The notes: generated by a model not told the origin, from the sequence alone. A stretch of 19,087 bases of DNA from JAENVT01 sp031370745 (GCA_031370745.1 JANMQX010000029.1:1-19087); one strand, 5' to 3'; counted from the first letter of the stretch, positions 1 through 7,417 are shown. Made by a program: numbers and translations.

Positions 1-53
1 GGGCACGCATCGACGGCGCGTCAGCACTGCTCGACTGGGCGTTCGGCCAGTAG
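1..53 (+). CDS. C-terminal end of a gene cut by the window edge; possibly D-alanyl-D-alanine carboxypeptidase
   Basis: The third frame is open from the window edge to a TAG at 51-53 and encodes the last 16 residues, ARIDGASALLDWAFGQ. A terminal 'A-LLDWAF' stretch is common at the end of the catalytic domain of D-Ala-D-Ala carboxypeptidases (penicillin-binding peptidase S11 family). None of the catalytic SxxK, SxN or KTG motifs are inside the window, so the family is a guess from the tail alone. That a coding region ends here is more secure than its name. Confidence 0.4.
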   Translation, partial: ARIDGASALLDWAFGQ

Positions 54-65
54 CTCGATCGGGCG

Positions 66-344
66 TTGATCGACGACGTAGACGGCGACGTGTCCGGGTG
101 GAAGGTGATCGGCGCAGCCGGCAACGTCGCCCCGCTCAGTACGGCTTACGCAGATGGCGGATTCTCATGGCCGGCACACGAGGGCAACCAGACACCTGAC
201 CTGACCGGACTGAGCAACACTGCAACCGGGGTCTCGCAGGTCGTTTCGACATCGTCGAGGACAACGGTCGCGTTCGTCAACGGAGGTCCGACTACGGACG
301 AAACAAACATCATCGACCAAGTCGAGCTCATTGCAGTTCATTGA
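66..344 (+). pseudogene. Remnant of a secreted DUF642/choice-of-anchor-like domain protein
   Basis: This 92-codon frame starts only at a TTG, with no convincing ribosome binding site and no signal peptide. It lies in the same frame as, and just 12 bases beyond, the preceding stop. Its first half (W-K-V near residue 13, then EGNQTPDLTGL near residue 40 and TGVSQVV near 55) resembles the start of DUF642-like beta-sandwich domains. Its last 25 residues (TTVAFVNGGPTTDETN, then DQVEL) resemble the end of such domains. The roughly 60-100 residues normally between these blocks are absent, and the two ends are joined in frame. I read this as a gene that lost both its N-terminus and an internal segment. 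The family comparison is from memory; a genuine small protein is possible but less likely. Confidence 0.4.
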
Positions 345-367
345 TTTCACAGGTTGATCGTGAAGAT

Positions 368-387
368 TGTACCGAACGTTCGGTACA
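368..387. promoter_or_regulatory. Perfect 20-bp palindromic operator for the adjacent TetR regulator
   Basis: TGTACCGAACGTTCGGTACA is its own reverse complement over all 20 bases. It ends 8 bases before the ATG at 396. TetR dimers bind such sites and commonly repress their own promoters. The position implies that the start is 396 rather than the TTG at 354, and that the transcript has little or no leader. Confidence 0.85.
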
Positions 388-395
388 CTTTCACG

Positions 396-986
396 ATGCC
401 GTCACGTCTGGTCGATGAAGATGACCTACTGGATCGCCTGACAGACGTCTTCCGGACCGTCGGTTTCGACGGCGCGTCGCTGAACGACCTTTCTGTTGCG
501 TCGGGCCTGCAGAAATCGAGCCTCTATCACCGCTTTCCCGGCGGCAAGGTGCAGATGGCGACGGAGGTCGTCGAGCGTCTTGGCAACGAGGCCGTGAAAC
601 GCGCGTTGGCGCCACTGAATGCCGAAGGCCCGATGAAGACGAGGATTGAACAGGTTGGTCTCGCTCTCGCAGCCTTCTACGAAGCGGGCACCAAGAGCTG
701 CCTGCTCGACACGATGTCGATCGGGAGCGTCGGTCGGAACTCCGACGTTGCTCTCGCCGCAGCGGCGAATCGATGGATCGACGCGTTCGCCCGCGTCGCG
801 GCTTCGTCGGGTGTCAAGCCGTCGGTCGCCAGAGCTCGCGCCCAAGACGCTGTCGCAGCGATCGAAGGTGCACTGGTGTTGGGACGAGTCACCAACGACA
901 GACGACCGTTCGCTCGCGCCATCGAACGACTGCCCACTGTCTTGCTCGGCGACTCTGACCACCAAAAATTCAGCAAGGAGAAATGA
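396..986 (+). CDS. TetR/AcrR-family transcriptional regulator (LmrA/YxaF-like)
   Basis: The gene encodes 196 residues. A TetR N-terminal helix-turn-helix occupies about residues 8-55 (FRTVGFDGASLNDLSVASGL, then KSSLYHRFPGGK). The 'SLYHRFPGGK' form of the recognition helix end is typical of the LmrA/YxaF subgroup. The remainder is the helical ligand-binding and dimer domain, with a single Cys near residue 107. A longer frame begins at TTG 354, but a perfect operator lies between the two starts and the ATG at 396 gives the usual N-terminus. It is followed after 3 bases by a PNPOx-like gene, so the pair is probably one autoregulated transcript. The ligand is unknown; the flavoprotein partner hints at a small-molecule detoxification role. 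Confidence 0.9.
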   Translation: MPSRLVDEDDLLDRLTDVFRTVGFDGASLNDLSVASGLQKSSLYHRFPGGKVQMATEVVERLGNEAVKRALAPLNAEGPMKTRIEQVGLALAAFYEAGTKSCLLDTMSIGSVGRNSDVALAAAANRWIDAFARVAASSGVKPSVARARAQDAVAAIEGALVLGRVTNDRRPFARAIERLPTVLLGDSDHQKFSKEK

Positions 987-989
987 GCG

Positions 990-1589
990 ATGGAGAATTA
1001 CCTGGACGTTGCGGTCGGCCCCGGCGCCAAGAGGCACCAAGAACGACGCGGTTCTGTCGAGGCATACACGGAGATGGCGCAGGAGCCACCGCCGGCAGGC
1101 CTCGGACCCGACGAAGTCGCATTCCTTTGCGCCCGTGACAGCATCTATCTCGCCTCGGTTGGCGAGCAGGGTTGGCCCTATGTACAACATCGCGGTGGTG
1201 AAGCTGGTTTCATCCGGGTTCTCGATCCCACACACCTCGCGTGGGCCGAACGCAGTGGGAATCGCCAGTTCGTCTCAGCCGGCAACCTTGATCACGATGA
1301 TCGCGTCTCACTGATCGCTGTCGACTATCCCCATCGTCAGCGTATGAAACTGTACGGCAGAGCTCGATTCAACCCATCGCCGACTGCCGAAGAGCTGGCC
1401 ACGATTGGTGTCGCAGGCCGCGGCGAAGGAATCGTCACGGTCGAGGTGGTCGCGTTTGCGTGGAACTGTCCGAAGTACATCACTCCGCGCTACACCGAAA
1501 CAGAGCTGCGGTCCGTCGTCGAAGCGTTGCAACAGCGCATCGTCGAGCTCGAGCACCAAGTCGGCGAGCAGGTCGCACGCACGACATGA
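990..1589 (+). CDS. Pyridoxamine 5'-phosphate oxidase-like flavin-binding protein
   Basis: The protein has 199 residues and the split-barrel FMN-binding fold of the PNPOx-like superfamily. The core runs over about residues 40-150, with DSIYLASVGEQGWPYVQHRG as the first barrel strands and DRVSLIAVDYPHRQRMKLYG as the middle. 'RMKLYGRARF' is characteristic of the branch annotated as PNPOx-family FMN-binding proteins. The last 30 residues (TETELRSVVEALQQRIVELE) look like a short coiled coil. An AAGGAG ribosome binding site at 975-980 sits 9 bases before the ATG, inside the end of the TetR gene, which supports co-expression. Members reduce or oxidise small molecules, bind F420 or flavin, or have unknown substrates. 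True vitamin B6 oxidase activity should not be assumed. Confidence 0.88.
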   Translation: MENYLDVAVGPGAKRHQERRGSVEAYTEMAQEPPPAGLGPDEVAFLCARDSIYLASVGEQGWPYVQHRGGEAGFIRVLDPTHLAWAERSGNRQFVSAGNLDHDDRVSLIAVDYPHRQRMKLYGRARFNPSPTAEELATIGVAGRGEGIVTVEVVAFAWNCPKYITPRYTETELRSVVEALQQRIVELEHQVGEQVARTT

Positions 1590-1595
1590 GTGGTT

Positions 1596-1613
1596 CTCGA
1601 GGTAGGTCTCGAG
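1596..1613. terminator. Short hairpin between two convergent genes, possible transcription end
   Basis: CTCGAG at 1596-1601 and CTCGAG at 1608-1613 can pair across a 6-base loop, just after the PNPOx-like stop. There is no U-run, so this is a weak candidate for a bidirectional stop in the 79-bp convergent gap. Confidence 0.25.
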
Positions 1614-1668
1614 CGTGTCGCCCACCATGACTCGGTCAGCTTTGCGCACTGTCGCGGACGCTTCCTCG

Positions 1669-2472
1669 CTATCGACCCTGACTGTCGAGGAACTCGCGGA
1701 ACTGGTCGCGCACAGCGTCGTCGACCGGCACAACGTGTTGGGGTTGAGGGTAAGCACCTGACGAGACATCGACAGCGAACTCCGAGAACGCACCGATCCG
1801 CTCCCGCTGCAGTCGTTCGTACTCGGTTCGGAAGCTGCGGTATTGCTTGGCATGCCGGGGGGTGTGCCAATCGGTGTAGCCGAGAATGTCGCTGGCGAAC
1901 AGGTACTGGGCATCGCACCCTGCGCCGGCTCCCATCGAGAACAGCACCAGCGAGGTGTGCTTGGCGATCTCGCTGGCGATGGCCTCGGGCACCACCTCGA
2001 TCTCTGCCGCGAATGCCCCTGCATCTTCGAGCTCTTTCACCTGCCGGTACACCAACTTTGCGGTTTCCAACGTCTTGCCGACCGCCTTGAACCCACCCGT
2101 CCACGTCCGCCGTGATGGGATCAGACCGGCGTGGCCGACGACCGGGATGCCCTCGGCGGCCAGACGCTCGATGATTCGGTTGCTGGCCGCGCAGTAGCAA
2201 CAGTCGCCGCCCAGCACTCTCGCCGTGTGGGCAGCACGCAGGTAGTCGGCAGTGGTGTGCAACTCGCCGTACACGAGTCCCACTTGCACGAAGCACTCGC
2301 CCGCGGCCTCGCGCATCTCCGCGTTCCAATGCGGAGTGTCGATCGACAGGACATCGATACCCGCTGCAGCGCACGCCCGAGCCTCGTCGAGGTGCTCGAT
2401 GTGCACCATGCTGAGCTGCCGTTCACCCTTGGTAGCGCGAATGTCGGCGACAGTGGGTCGAGTGCGGTTCAT
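1669..2472 (-). CDS. Divergent PanB-like (ketopantoate hydroxymethyltransferase-superfamily) protein
   Basis: The 267-residue protein has the PanB / PEP mutase-type TIM-barrel layout. IDVLSID (39-45) aligns with the start of the PanB active site and keeps Asp45. GHAGLIPSR (113-121) matches the PanB GHLGLTP motif. IEVVP (158-162) keeps the catalytic-type Glu159. SMGAGAGCDAQYLFASDILG (179-198) matches GIGAG...DAFG. The PanB segment carrying the substrate Lys and a metal-binding Glu (KIEGG in E. coli) is replaced by CCYCAAS (91-97), and the second Asp block is also not evident. I therefore think the substrate differs from ketoisovalerate or ketopantoate. The ATG overlaps the stop of the upstream decarboxylase (ATGA), so the two are translationally coupled. 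It may carry out an aldol-type or C-C lyase step on a related 2-oxoacid (inference). Confidence 0.8.
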   Translation of the reverse strand: MNRTRPTVADIRATKGERQLSMVHIEHLDEARACAAAGIDVLSIDTPHWNAEMREAAGECFVQVGLVYGELHTTADYLRAAHTARVLGGDCCYCAASNRIIERLAAEGIPVVGHAGLIPSRRTWTGGFKAVGKTLETAKLVYRQVKELEDAGAFAAEIEVVPEAIASEIAKHTSLVLFSMGAGAGCDAQYLFASDILGYTDWHTPRHAKQYRSFRTEYERLQRERIGAFSEFAVDVSSGAYPQPQHVVPVDDAVRDQFREFLDSQGR

Positions 2473-3935
2473 CGGGGATCCTCTTGGTCCGGGACGTCGC
2501 TGGCGGCGATGATCGCCGCAGCTGCGGCTTCGACATCGGCTTCGGTTGTGGCGAAGTTGCTGACCGAGATCCGCATCACGGCTTGATTGCGCCACGTTGA
2601 ACCACCCAGCCAGCACGTTCCGTCCTGCTGCACTCTGGTGATCACCGCTCGTGTTCTGGCATCGTGATCCTCGTCTCGGCACGACGGATCGAGGAAGCGC
2701 ACGAGAACCTGATTCAACGCCACGTCGTTCAGCACCACGATCCCGGGTTCTGCGCCGAGCACCTCGGCAAAGCGGCGGGCGTGTGCGCAGCACCGCTCGA
2801 CAATCTCCTCGATGCCGTCCCTGCCGAGCGATGCGAGGGCGGCACAGACCGGCACGCCTCGCGCTCGTCGCGAAAACTCGGGGTTCCAATCGACGGGATC
2901 GCGATCGGTGCCGGCTGCGGCCTGCACGAGGTATGCGGCGGTGGCCGTCATCGCTGCGCGATGCGACGCGTGATGGCGGCAGATCACGATGCCGCAGTCA
3001 TACGGAACGTTCAGCCACTTGTGGGCATCGGTCGACCACGAGTCGGCCTGGTCGAGGCCAACCAGTCGTGTGGTGTTCCGGCTCGCGCCTGCCCACAGCC
3101 CGATCGCCCCGTCAACGTGCAGCCATGCGCCGAAGGCGTGGGCGATCGCGGCGAGTTCGCCGATCGGGTCGATGGCTCCCGTGTTGACGTTGCCCGCCTG
3201 ACAACACACGATGATCGGCCGATCAGGCGCGAGCAACAGGACCCGTTCGAGATCGGCGGGCAACATCGCTCCGTTGGCATCGACGGCGACGTGTTCGATC
3301 GCCCGAGTGCCGAGCCCAAGCAATCGTGCCGCACGCGGAATGGTCACGTGGACCTCTTCGCCGACGATCAGGCGGATGGCTGGAGCGCCGGTGAGCCCGT
3401 CGGCCTCGACATCCCAGCCTGCAGCGGCCAGTACGTGGTGACGGGCGGCAGCGAGCGCTGTCGTGTTGGCCATCTGCCCGCCGGTGACGAAACCGAACGA
3501 TGACTCGGGTGGCAGACCGAGCAGATCGAGGATCCAGCGGCCGGCGACCTCCTCGATCACCGCGGTTGCCGGACTTGGTGCGAACAGTCCGGTGTTCTGA
3601 TCCCACGCGGTCACGAGCCAGTCGGCAGCGAGGGCGGCTGGCACGGCTCCACCAATCACGAAGCCGAAGAACCGACCAGAGTCCATCGCCATGAGACCAC
3701 CCGCCTCGACAGCGTCGGCCATACGGTGTACGACGTCGGCCGCGTCGGCCGAATGCTCGGGAGTCGGTCCCCCCAGCGCAGCGCGCAGCTGCGCCGGTGT
3801 GGCCGTAGGCGTCACCGTTGCGTGATGCAAACCGGCTCGATATGCGATGCCACGTTCGGCAACGGCGCGCAAGAGTTCGGACTCGTCCATCGCCAGCGAC
3901 CGTAGCAAGCGGTCGGTAGAACTTAGATCAGACAT
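2469..3935 (-). CDS. PLP-dependent group II amino acid decarboxylase
   Basis: The protein has 488 residues, the usual length for the DOPA/glutamate/2,4-diaminobutyrate decarboxylase fold (type I). FVTGGQMANTTALAAARHH (149-167) binds the PLP phosphate. His196 in EEVHVT should stack on the ring. HVDGA puts the conserved Asp at 275, and STDAHKW puts the Schiff-base Lys at 306. It decarboxylates an L-amino acid or acts as an aromatic-aldehyde variant; the substrate cannot be read. It is coupled by ATGA overlap to the PanB-like gene, and it follows a TetR gene by 67 bases on the same strand. If the substrate were aspartate, beta-alanine production beside a PanB relative would suggest a pantothenate link. 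The divergence of that relative argues for a separate pathway. ATG 3935 has a poorly spaced ribosome binding site, and ATG 3890 is an alternative. Confidence 0.9.
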   Translation of the reverse strand: MSDLSSTDRLLRSLAMDESELLRAVAERGIAYRAGLHHATVTPTATPAQLRAALGGPTPEHSADAADVVHRMADAVEAGGLMAMDSGRFFGFVIGGAVPAALAADWLVTAWDQNTGLFAPSPATAVIEEVAGRWILDLLGLPPESSFGFVTGGQMANTTALAAARHHVLAAAGWDVEADGLTGAPAIRLIVGEEVHVTIPRAARLLGLGTRAIEHVAVDANGAMLPADLERVLLLAPDRPIIVCCQAGNVNTGAIDPIGELAAIAHAFGAWLHVDGAIGLWAGASRNTTRLVGLDQADSWSTDAHKWLNVPYDCGIVICRHHASHRAAMTATAAYLVQAAAGTDRDPVDWNPEFSRRARGVPVCAALASLGRDGIEEIVERCCAHARRFAEVLGAEPGIVVLNDVALNQVLVRFLDPSCRDEDHDARTRAVITRVQQDGTCWLGGSTWRNQAVMRISVSNFATTEADVEAAAAAIIAASDVPDQEDPR

Positions 3936-4002
3936 CCTTTGATGGCCTCGGTGTTAAGCGGGCAGACCGCTCCGCCGGGCCCGACCGCCAGGATCGCCTG
4001 AG

Positions 4003-4662
4003 CTACAACGAGGACGGCTCAAGCAGGTGTGCGCCCAGCGCATCTGCGATGAACGAACCGAATCGCTCGGGCGGCCAGTGACGAAGGAGCACCAGTAGTT
4101 CGTAGAGCTCGGGTGAGCTGTAGGTCCACATAATCTCGGCTGCTTCGGCGACGGTAAGGCCCTGGCGCAGGCGGCCGGCATTGGCCAGGTTCTGCGCATT
4201 GTTCGTCATTCTGCGAAGGCGTTGCTCGTCGAGCTCTGTCCTGAGAGCGACCATGTCTGGATCTGTTGCGGCAGCGTCTCGAATAAGGAGAAGTATCGGT
4301 GCGACCAACGGTGCGACCTCGGCGCTGAGTTGACCAATGCCGCGCATCACCGCATGGGGATCGACCTCGGTCGCTTGCAACACATCGGAACGTGTCTCGG
4401 CGGCGACTGGACCACCACCGGCGAGCCCCTGCTCGTGGATCGCACGGACGAGGCCCGGCTTGCCGCCGAAGGTCTTGTAGATCGTGTCGACCGAGACGCG
4501 TGCATCAGCCGCGACGGCACCGATGGTGGTCGCCGCGAACCCGTCGGCGAGGAACCGGGCGCGGGCTGCGGCGAGGATGTCGTCGCGTGTCTGGCTGGCT
4601 TGCTGGCGACGCCGGGACGAGTCGTATCGACGCTGCTTGACGGGAAGGCTATTCTGTTCCAT
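4003..4662 (-). CDS. TetR/AcrR-family transcriptional regulator
   Basis: The gene encodes 219 residues. Residues 1-22 form a basic arm (KQRRYDSSRRRQQ). The helix-turn-helix occupies about 27-73 (ILAAARARFLADGFAATTIG, then VSVDTIYKTFGGKPGLVRA). The C-terminal half is helical, with the PLVAPILLLIRDAAATDPD segment seen in many actinobacterial TetR proteins. It reads into the decarboxylase and PanB-like genes, so it may head that operon. It also diverges from a SnoaL-like gene across about 50 bases that carry repeats and opposed -10 boxes. No Shine-Dalgarno is seen upstream of the ATG, consistent with a near-leaderless message starting inside the shared operator. Control of both neighbours is inferred from position. 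Confidence 0.9.
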   Translation of the reverse strand: MEQNSLPVKQRRYDSSRRRQQASQTRDDILAAARARFLADGFAATTIGAVAADARVSVDTIYKTFGGKPGLVRAIHEQGLAGGGPVAAETRSDVLQATEVDPHAVMRGIGQLSAEVAPLVAPILLLIRDAAATDPDMVALRTELDEQRLRRMTNNAQNLANAGRLRQGLTVAEAAEIMWTYSSPELYELLVLLRHWPPERFGSFIADALGAHLLEPSSL

Positions 4663-4697
4663 AGTGGTAGATCGAATCTATTCTAGTGGATCGAAAT
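4662..4697. promoter_or_regulatory. Shared promoter/operator between divergent TetR and SnoaL-like genes
   Basis: TAGTGG occurs at 4662-4667 and 4684-4689, exactly 22 bp (two helical turns) apart. GATCGAA follows each copy (4670-4676 and 4689-4695). TAGAT and ATCTA form an inverted repeat at 4668-4680. A TAGAAT -10 on the minus strand (4680-4685) and a TATTCT -10 on the plus strand (4679-4684) overlap there. Binding by the adjacent TetR is inferred. Confidence 0.5.
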
Positions 4698-4712
4698 CAT
4701 GAGGAGCGTGCA

Positions 4713-5159
4713 ATGATGCAGATCTCGACGTCTGAGACGGGCCCGGGTGCTCTGGTGGATCGGTTGTGCCGAGCGACCAACGCCCACGATCTCGAAGGGC
4801 TCGTGGCATGTTTCGCACCGGACTATCGCAACGAAACGCCTGCACATCCAGACCGCGGTTTCACCGGCAGCGCTCAGGTCCGCAAGAACTGGCAGCAGAT
4901 CTTCGCCACGATCCCAGACCTCAATGCCGAGGTGCTGCATTGCGTCGTCGACGGCGACACGGCATGGTCAGAATGGGAGCACCGCGGAACTCGACCGGAC
5001 GGGAGCCGACATGTGATGCGCGGCGTCATCATCTTCGGGGTCGAGTCCGCTGTTGCCAGATGGGCCCGGTTCTACCTCGAACCGGTACAGCTCGGCGGAG
5101 GAGATGCCGACGCCTTCCGGGATCGCCAGCTCGGCGTCAGCGCACCACCCGTCACGTAA
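4713..5159 (+). CDS. SnoaL-like (NTF2-fold) polyketide cyclase / hydrolase-family protein
   Basis: The protein has 148 residues with the alpha+beta barrel of the SnoaL/NTF2 superfamily. An opening helix ends in the classic 'N-A-H-D-L-E-G-L' turn (ATNAHDLEGLVACFAPDY). GFTGSAQVRKNWQQIFATIP is the next helix and IPDLNAEVLHCVVDGDTAW begins the sheet. RHVMRGVIIFGVE and ARWARFYLEPVQ complete it. I chose the ATG at 4713 because GAGGAG at 4701-4706 sits 6 bases ahead of it; the frame also runs from a GTG at 4686 that lies inside the operator repeats. These proteins are small cyclases, isomerases or epoxide hydrolases, and the substrate cannot be read. The divergent TetR gene is the likely regulator. 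Confidence 0.82.
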   Translation: MMQISTSETGPGALVDRLCRATNAHDLEGLVACFAPDYRNETPAHPDRGFTGSAQVRKNWQQIFATIPDLNAEVLHCVVDGDTAWSEWEHRGTRPDGSRHVMRGVIIFGVESAVARWARFYLEPVQLGGGDADAFRDRQLGVSAPPVT

Positions 5160-5199
5160 TCCGAACTCGCTCCACGTTGCATGGCCGGCGCAACGGGTG

Positions 5200-5592
5200 T
5201 CATCGCCTCGACGCAGGAACCGCTCTCACAAAGCCATCCGGATCGGCGAGGCTCACGGTCAGCTCGCGTATTCGCAGCGGAAACCCCAGGCAGCGGCCGG
5301 GCGCCCGGGGCTCGATCGTCATGCGCACGAGTCCTTGACTCGAGCCGTTGACCAACCACAAGCCGCGCCATCCGTGGATGCCCCAGCCCAAGACCGGACC
5401 TGCCACTCGCTTCACCTCGGTGATCGACGCCCTCGGTACGCGGGCGGCGAAGGCCCATCCGCCGAGCCCCATTCGCACGGAGACGCGATCGTTGTCGACC
5501 CGCACGCTGGCGTGTCGCGGTCCCGCCAGGATCGGCATCATCAGGACCCTGATGAACGCGTTGTACGAGAACTGGAACTCGGCGGACTTCAT
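5200..5592 (-). CDS. Conserved PH-like small protein of unknown function
   Basis: The product has 130 residues with no membrane segment or signal peptide. It is built of short beta strands rich in Arg and Gly. GPRHASVRVDNDRVSVRMG and WAFAARVPRASITEVKRV are followed by GWGIHGWRGLWLVNGSSQGL, then a strand ending LADPDGFVRAV. This pattern of a strand-rich body plus a 'DP-x-x-F' C-terminal helix suggests a bacterial PH-like fold, and I recall similar actinobacterial and mycobacterial hypothetical proteins. No catalytic residues stand out. It is convergent with the SnoaL-like gene and divergent from the carbonic anhydrase 51 bases away. The function is unknown. Confidence 0.75.
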   Translation of the reverse strand: MKSAEFQFSYNAFIRVLMMPILAGPRHASVRVDNDRVSVRMGLGGWAFAARVPRASITEVKRVAGPVLGWGIHGWRGLWLVNGSSQGLVRMTIEPRAPGRCLGFPLRIRELTVSLADPDGFVRAVPASRR

Positions 5593-5643
5593 GTCTCAAC
5601 GTTATGGAGCTACGGTCGACTTGTGGCCGCCAACAGTGACGCT

Positions 5644-6144
5644 ATGTTCGAACCGAGCACCGATGAGCTCGTTGCCAACAACGCTCTGTACGTCGAGAGC
5701 TTCACGGATCACGACCTCTCTCTTCGGCCGCGCAGGAAGCTAGCGGTCGTGGCATGCATGGACAGCAGGATGGACATCTTCCAGATGCTCGGCCTCGCCC
5801 ACGGCGATGCCCACATCATTCGCAACGCGGGCGGCATCGTGACCGACGATGTCATTCGCTCGCTGGTCCTGTCGCAACGATTGCTGGGGACTCGCGAGAT
5901 CATCCTGCTGCACCACACCGACTGCGGACTGCAACAACTCGTCGGCGACACGTTGAAGGACGACATCGAAGCGGAAACCGGAATTCGCCCTGGCTGGGCC
6001 TTCGAGGGCTTCAAGGATCCGTATCAGGACGTGCGTCAGTCGATCCGGCGGCTACAGGTCAATCCGTTCATCCAGCACAAGGACCACATCCGTGGTTTCG
6101 TGTATCGCGTCGAGGACGGGCACCTCGACGAGACGGCACCCTGA
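5644..6144 (+). CDS. Beta-class carbonic anhydrase
   Basis: The enzyme (166 residues) interconverts CO2 and bicarbonate in the cytoplasm. The zinc ligands are Cys38 in ACMDSRM, His91 and Cys94 in HHTDCG, and the Asp40/Arg42 dyad of the CxDSR motif is intact. AHIIRNAGGIVTDDVIRSL and SQRLLGTREIILLHHTDCG are the standard blocks of the short actinobacterial clade, and the length is normal. The frame is open far upstream, but that part is antisense to the PH-like gene. The ATG at 5644 gives the usual N-terminus (TDELVANN), and an in-frame GTG at 5623 is the only near alternative. It ends 7 bases from the convergent MDMPI-family gene. Confidence 0.95.
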   Translation: MFEPSTDELVANNALYVESFTDHDLSLRPRRKLAVVACMDSRMDIFQMLGLAHGDAHIIRNAGGIVTDDVIRSLVLSQRLLGTREIILLHHTDCGLQQLVGDTLKDDIEAETGIRPGWAFEGFKDPYQDVRQSIRRLQVNPFIQHKDHIRGFVYRVEDGHLDETAP

Positions 6145-6151
6145 GTCGGGA

Positions 6152-6925
6152 TCAGAACCCGGGGAACAACCCGCGTAGCTGTTCTAGCTCGGGACTCTCG
6201 ATATCCGCTGGAGAGTGGCCCGGATCGAGGCGACCGTAGACCAGCCGCACGAACGCTTCGGATGGCAGTTCGCTGTCGACAGGCGCCGACGGTTCTGCCG
6301 ATGTCATCGACACTCGCTCGGGATCGACGTTCACCGCGAACGCACGCGATGGCTGGGTGGTATGAACTGTCAGAACACGCTCGTGTCCGTCGCTCTTGCC
6401 GGCAAACCCGACGACCATCTCGAGGTTGTCGATCACAAGTGCTACTGCATCCGCCGGCAACGTTGCGTCCGGATGAAGCGCCACTTCGACGTCCCAGGTG
6501 TGCAGCACGTGTTCGTTGAGCCGCAATCCCAGGAACGCGGCCAGGTCGAGCCGAAATGGACCCATCGCAAAGTGAAACGAATCGCGCTCGGCATCGCTCA
6601 ACGACGCAATGCGCTCCAGGAGCGCCCGATCCGCGGCCAGCGCCTCGGTAGCTCGCACGGCTGCGCCCTTTGCGTTCCATTCGTCCCACATCGACTGGTT
6701 GAATCCTTCCTCAACAGCGTTGCCGGACACCGCCGCGTCGATGCTGTGTCGCATGATGACTGCTCCCGAACCTACGTGCGACAGCACGTCGGCGATGCGC
6801 CACTTCGATGGATACGCCTGTTGATCGAGTTGTTCGAGCTTCAGGTCATTCACGAGCGAGGCCAGGCGTGCGGCCGACCCTTCGAGCGCCGCAATCCGTT
6901 CGTCAACAGAGGTACTGAAGGTCAT
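6152..6925 (-). CDS. Maleylpyruvate isomerase-family, mycothiol-dependent-type metalloenzyme
   Basis: The protein has 257 residues and two domains. The N-terminal four-helix DinB/MDMPI domain (about 1-150) carries the metal triad His50 (VLSHVG), Glu138 and His142 in LNEHVLHTWD, matching the H...E-x3-H pattern of mycothiol-dependent maleylpyruvate isomerase. Residues about 155-250 are a C-terminal MDMPI/SCP2-like domain (AVALVIDNLEMVVGFAG, then VRLVYGRLDP). Family members use mycothiol for isomerisation or thiol transfer, but most have unknown substrates, so true maleylpyruvate isomerase activity is not implied. The gene diverges from an OsmC gene 48 bases away, suggesting a shared thiol or redox theme. 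The presence of this family supports an actinobacterial host. Confidence 0.88.
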   Translation of the reverse strand: MTFSTSVDERIAALEGSAARLASLVNDLKLEQLDQQAYPSKWRIADVLSHVGSGAVIMRHSIDAAVSGNAVEEGFNQSMWDEWNAKGAAVRATEALAADRALLERIASLSDAERDSFHFAMGPFRLDLAAFLGLRLNEHVLHTWDVEVALHPDATLPADAVALVIDNLEMVVGFAGKSDGHERVLTVHTTQPSRAFAVNVDPERVSMTSAEPSAPVDSELPSEAFVRLVYGRLDPGHSPADIESPELEQLRGLFPGF

Positions 6926-6973
6926 CTTTGGAATCTATCCTGATGCCGACAAACACCTAACGAGGAGGCCAAC

Positions 6974-7399
6974 ATGCCGGCAAAGGGAAGCGCAGAATGG
7001 AAGGGTGACCTGCCATCAGGCACAGGAACGTTCACCGCAGGTGACTCGATCAGCGGCGGTTATACCTTCAAGTCCCGTTTCGAGGATGGGCCCGGATCAA
7101 ACCCGGAGCAACTGATTGCGGCTGCGCACGCTGCCTGCTTCTCGATGGCGCTGTCGAACATGCTCGCCACGGCCGGCACGCCACCCGACTCGGTGCACAC
7201 CGACGCGACAGTCACTCTCAGACAGGTTGACGGTGCGCCCACCATCGCGAAGATCGCCCTGGTCACGGTCGCACGCGTTCCTGGCATCGACCAGACCGCG
7301 TTCGCCGAGCATGCCGCGAACGCGAAAGCAGGTTGCCCGGTCAGCAGGGCACTGGCAGCCGTCCCGGAGATCACCCTCGACGCGACCCTCGCCGACTAG
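6974..7399 (+). CDS. OsmC/Ohr-family peroxiredoxin
   Basis: The protein (141 residues) reduces organic hydroperoxides in the cytoplasm through two cysteines. Cys55 is the peroxidatic residue in AAAHAACFSMALS, and Cys121 is the resolving residue in NAKAGCPVSRAL. Arg35 and Glu45 are in place for the active site (FKSRFEDGPGSNPEQL). The N-terminal EWKGDLPSGTGTF is the OsmC (rather than Ohr) type. The ribosome binding site GAGGAGG at 6962-6968 is strong and sits 5 bases before the ATG. It diverges from the mycothiol-type enzyme gene and is followed by a strong hairpin. Confidence 0.93.
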   Translation: MPAKGSAEWKGDLPSGTGTFTAGDSISGGYTFKSRFEDGPGSNPEQLIAAAHAACFSMALSNMLATAGTPPDSVHTDATVTLRQVDGAPTIAKIALVTVARVPGIDQTAFAEHAANAKAGCPVSRALAAVPEITLDATLAD

Positions 7400-7417
7400 C
7401 ACGAACGTGCGATCACA

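Noticed and set aside
2664..3503. Plus-strand 279-codon frame antisense to the decarboxylase
   Set aside because: It is explained by high GC third positions of the decarboxylase; no recognisable domain or ribosome binding site.
5053..5643. Long plus-strand extension ahead of the carbonic anhydrase
   Set aside because: It is antisense to the PH-like gene and has no family features; the enzyme's normal N-terminus is at 5644.
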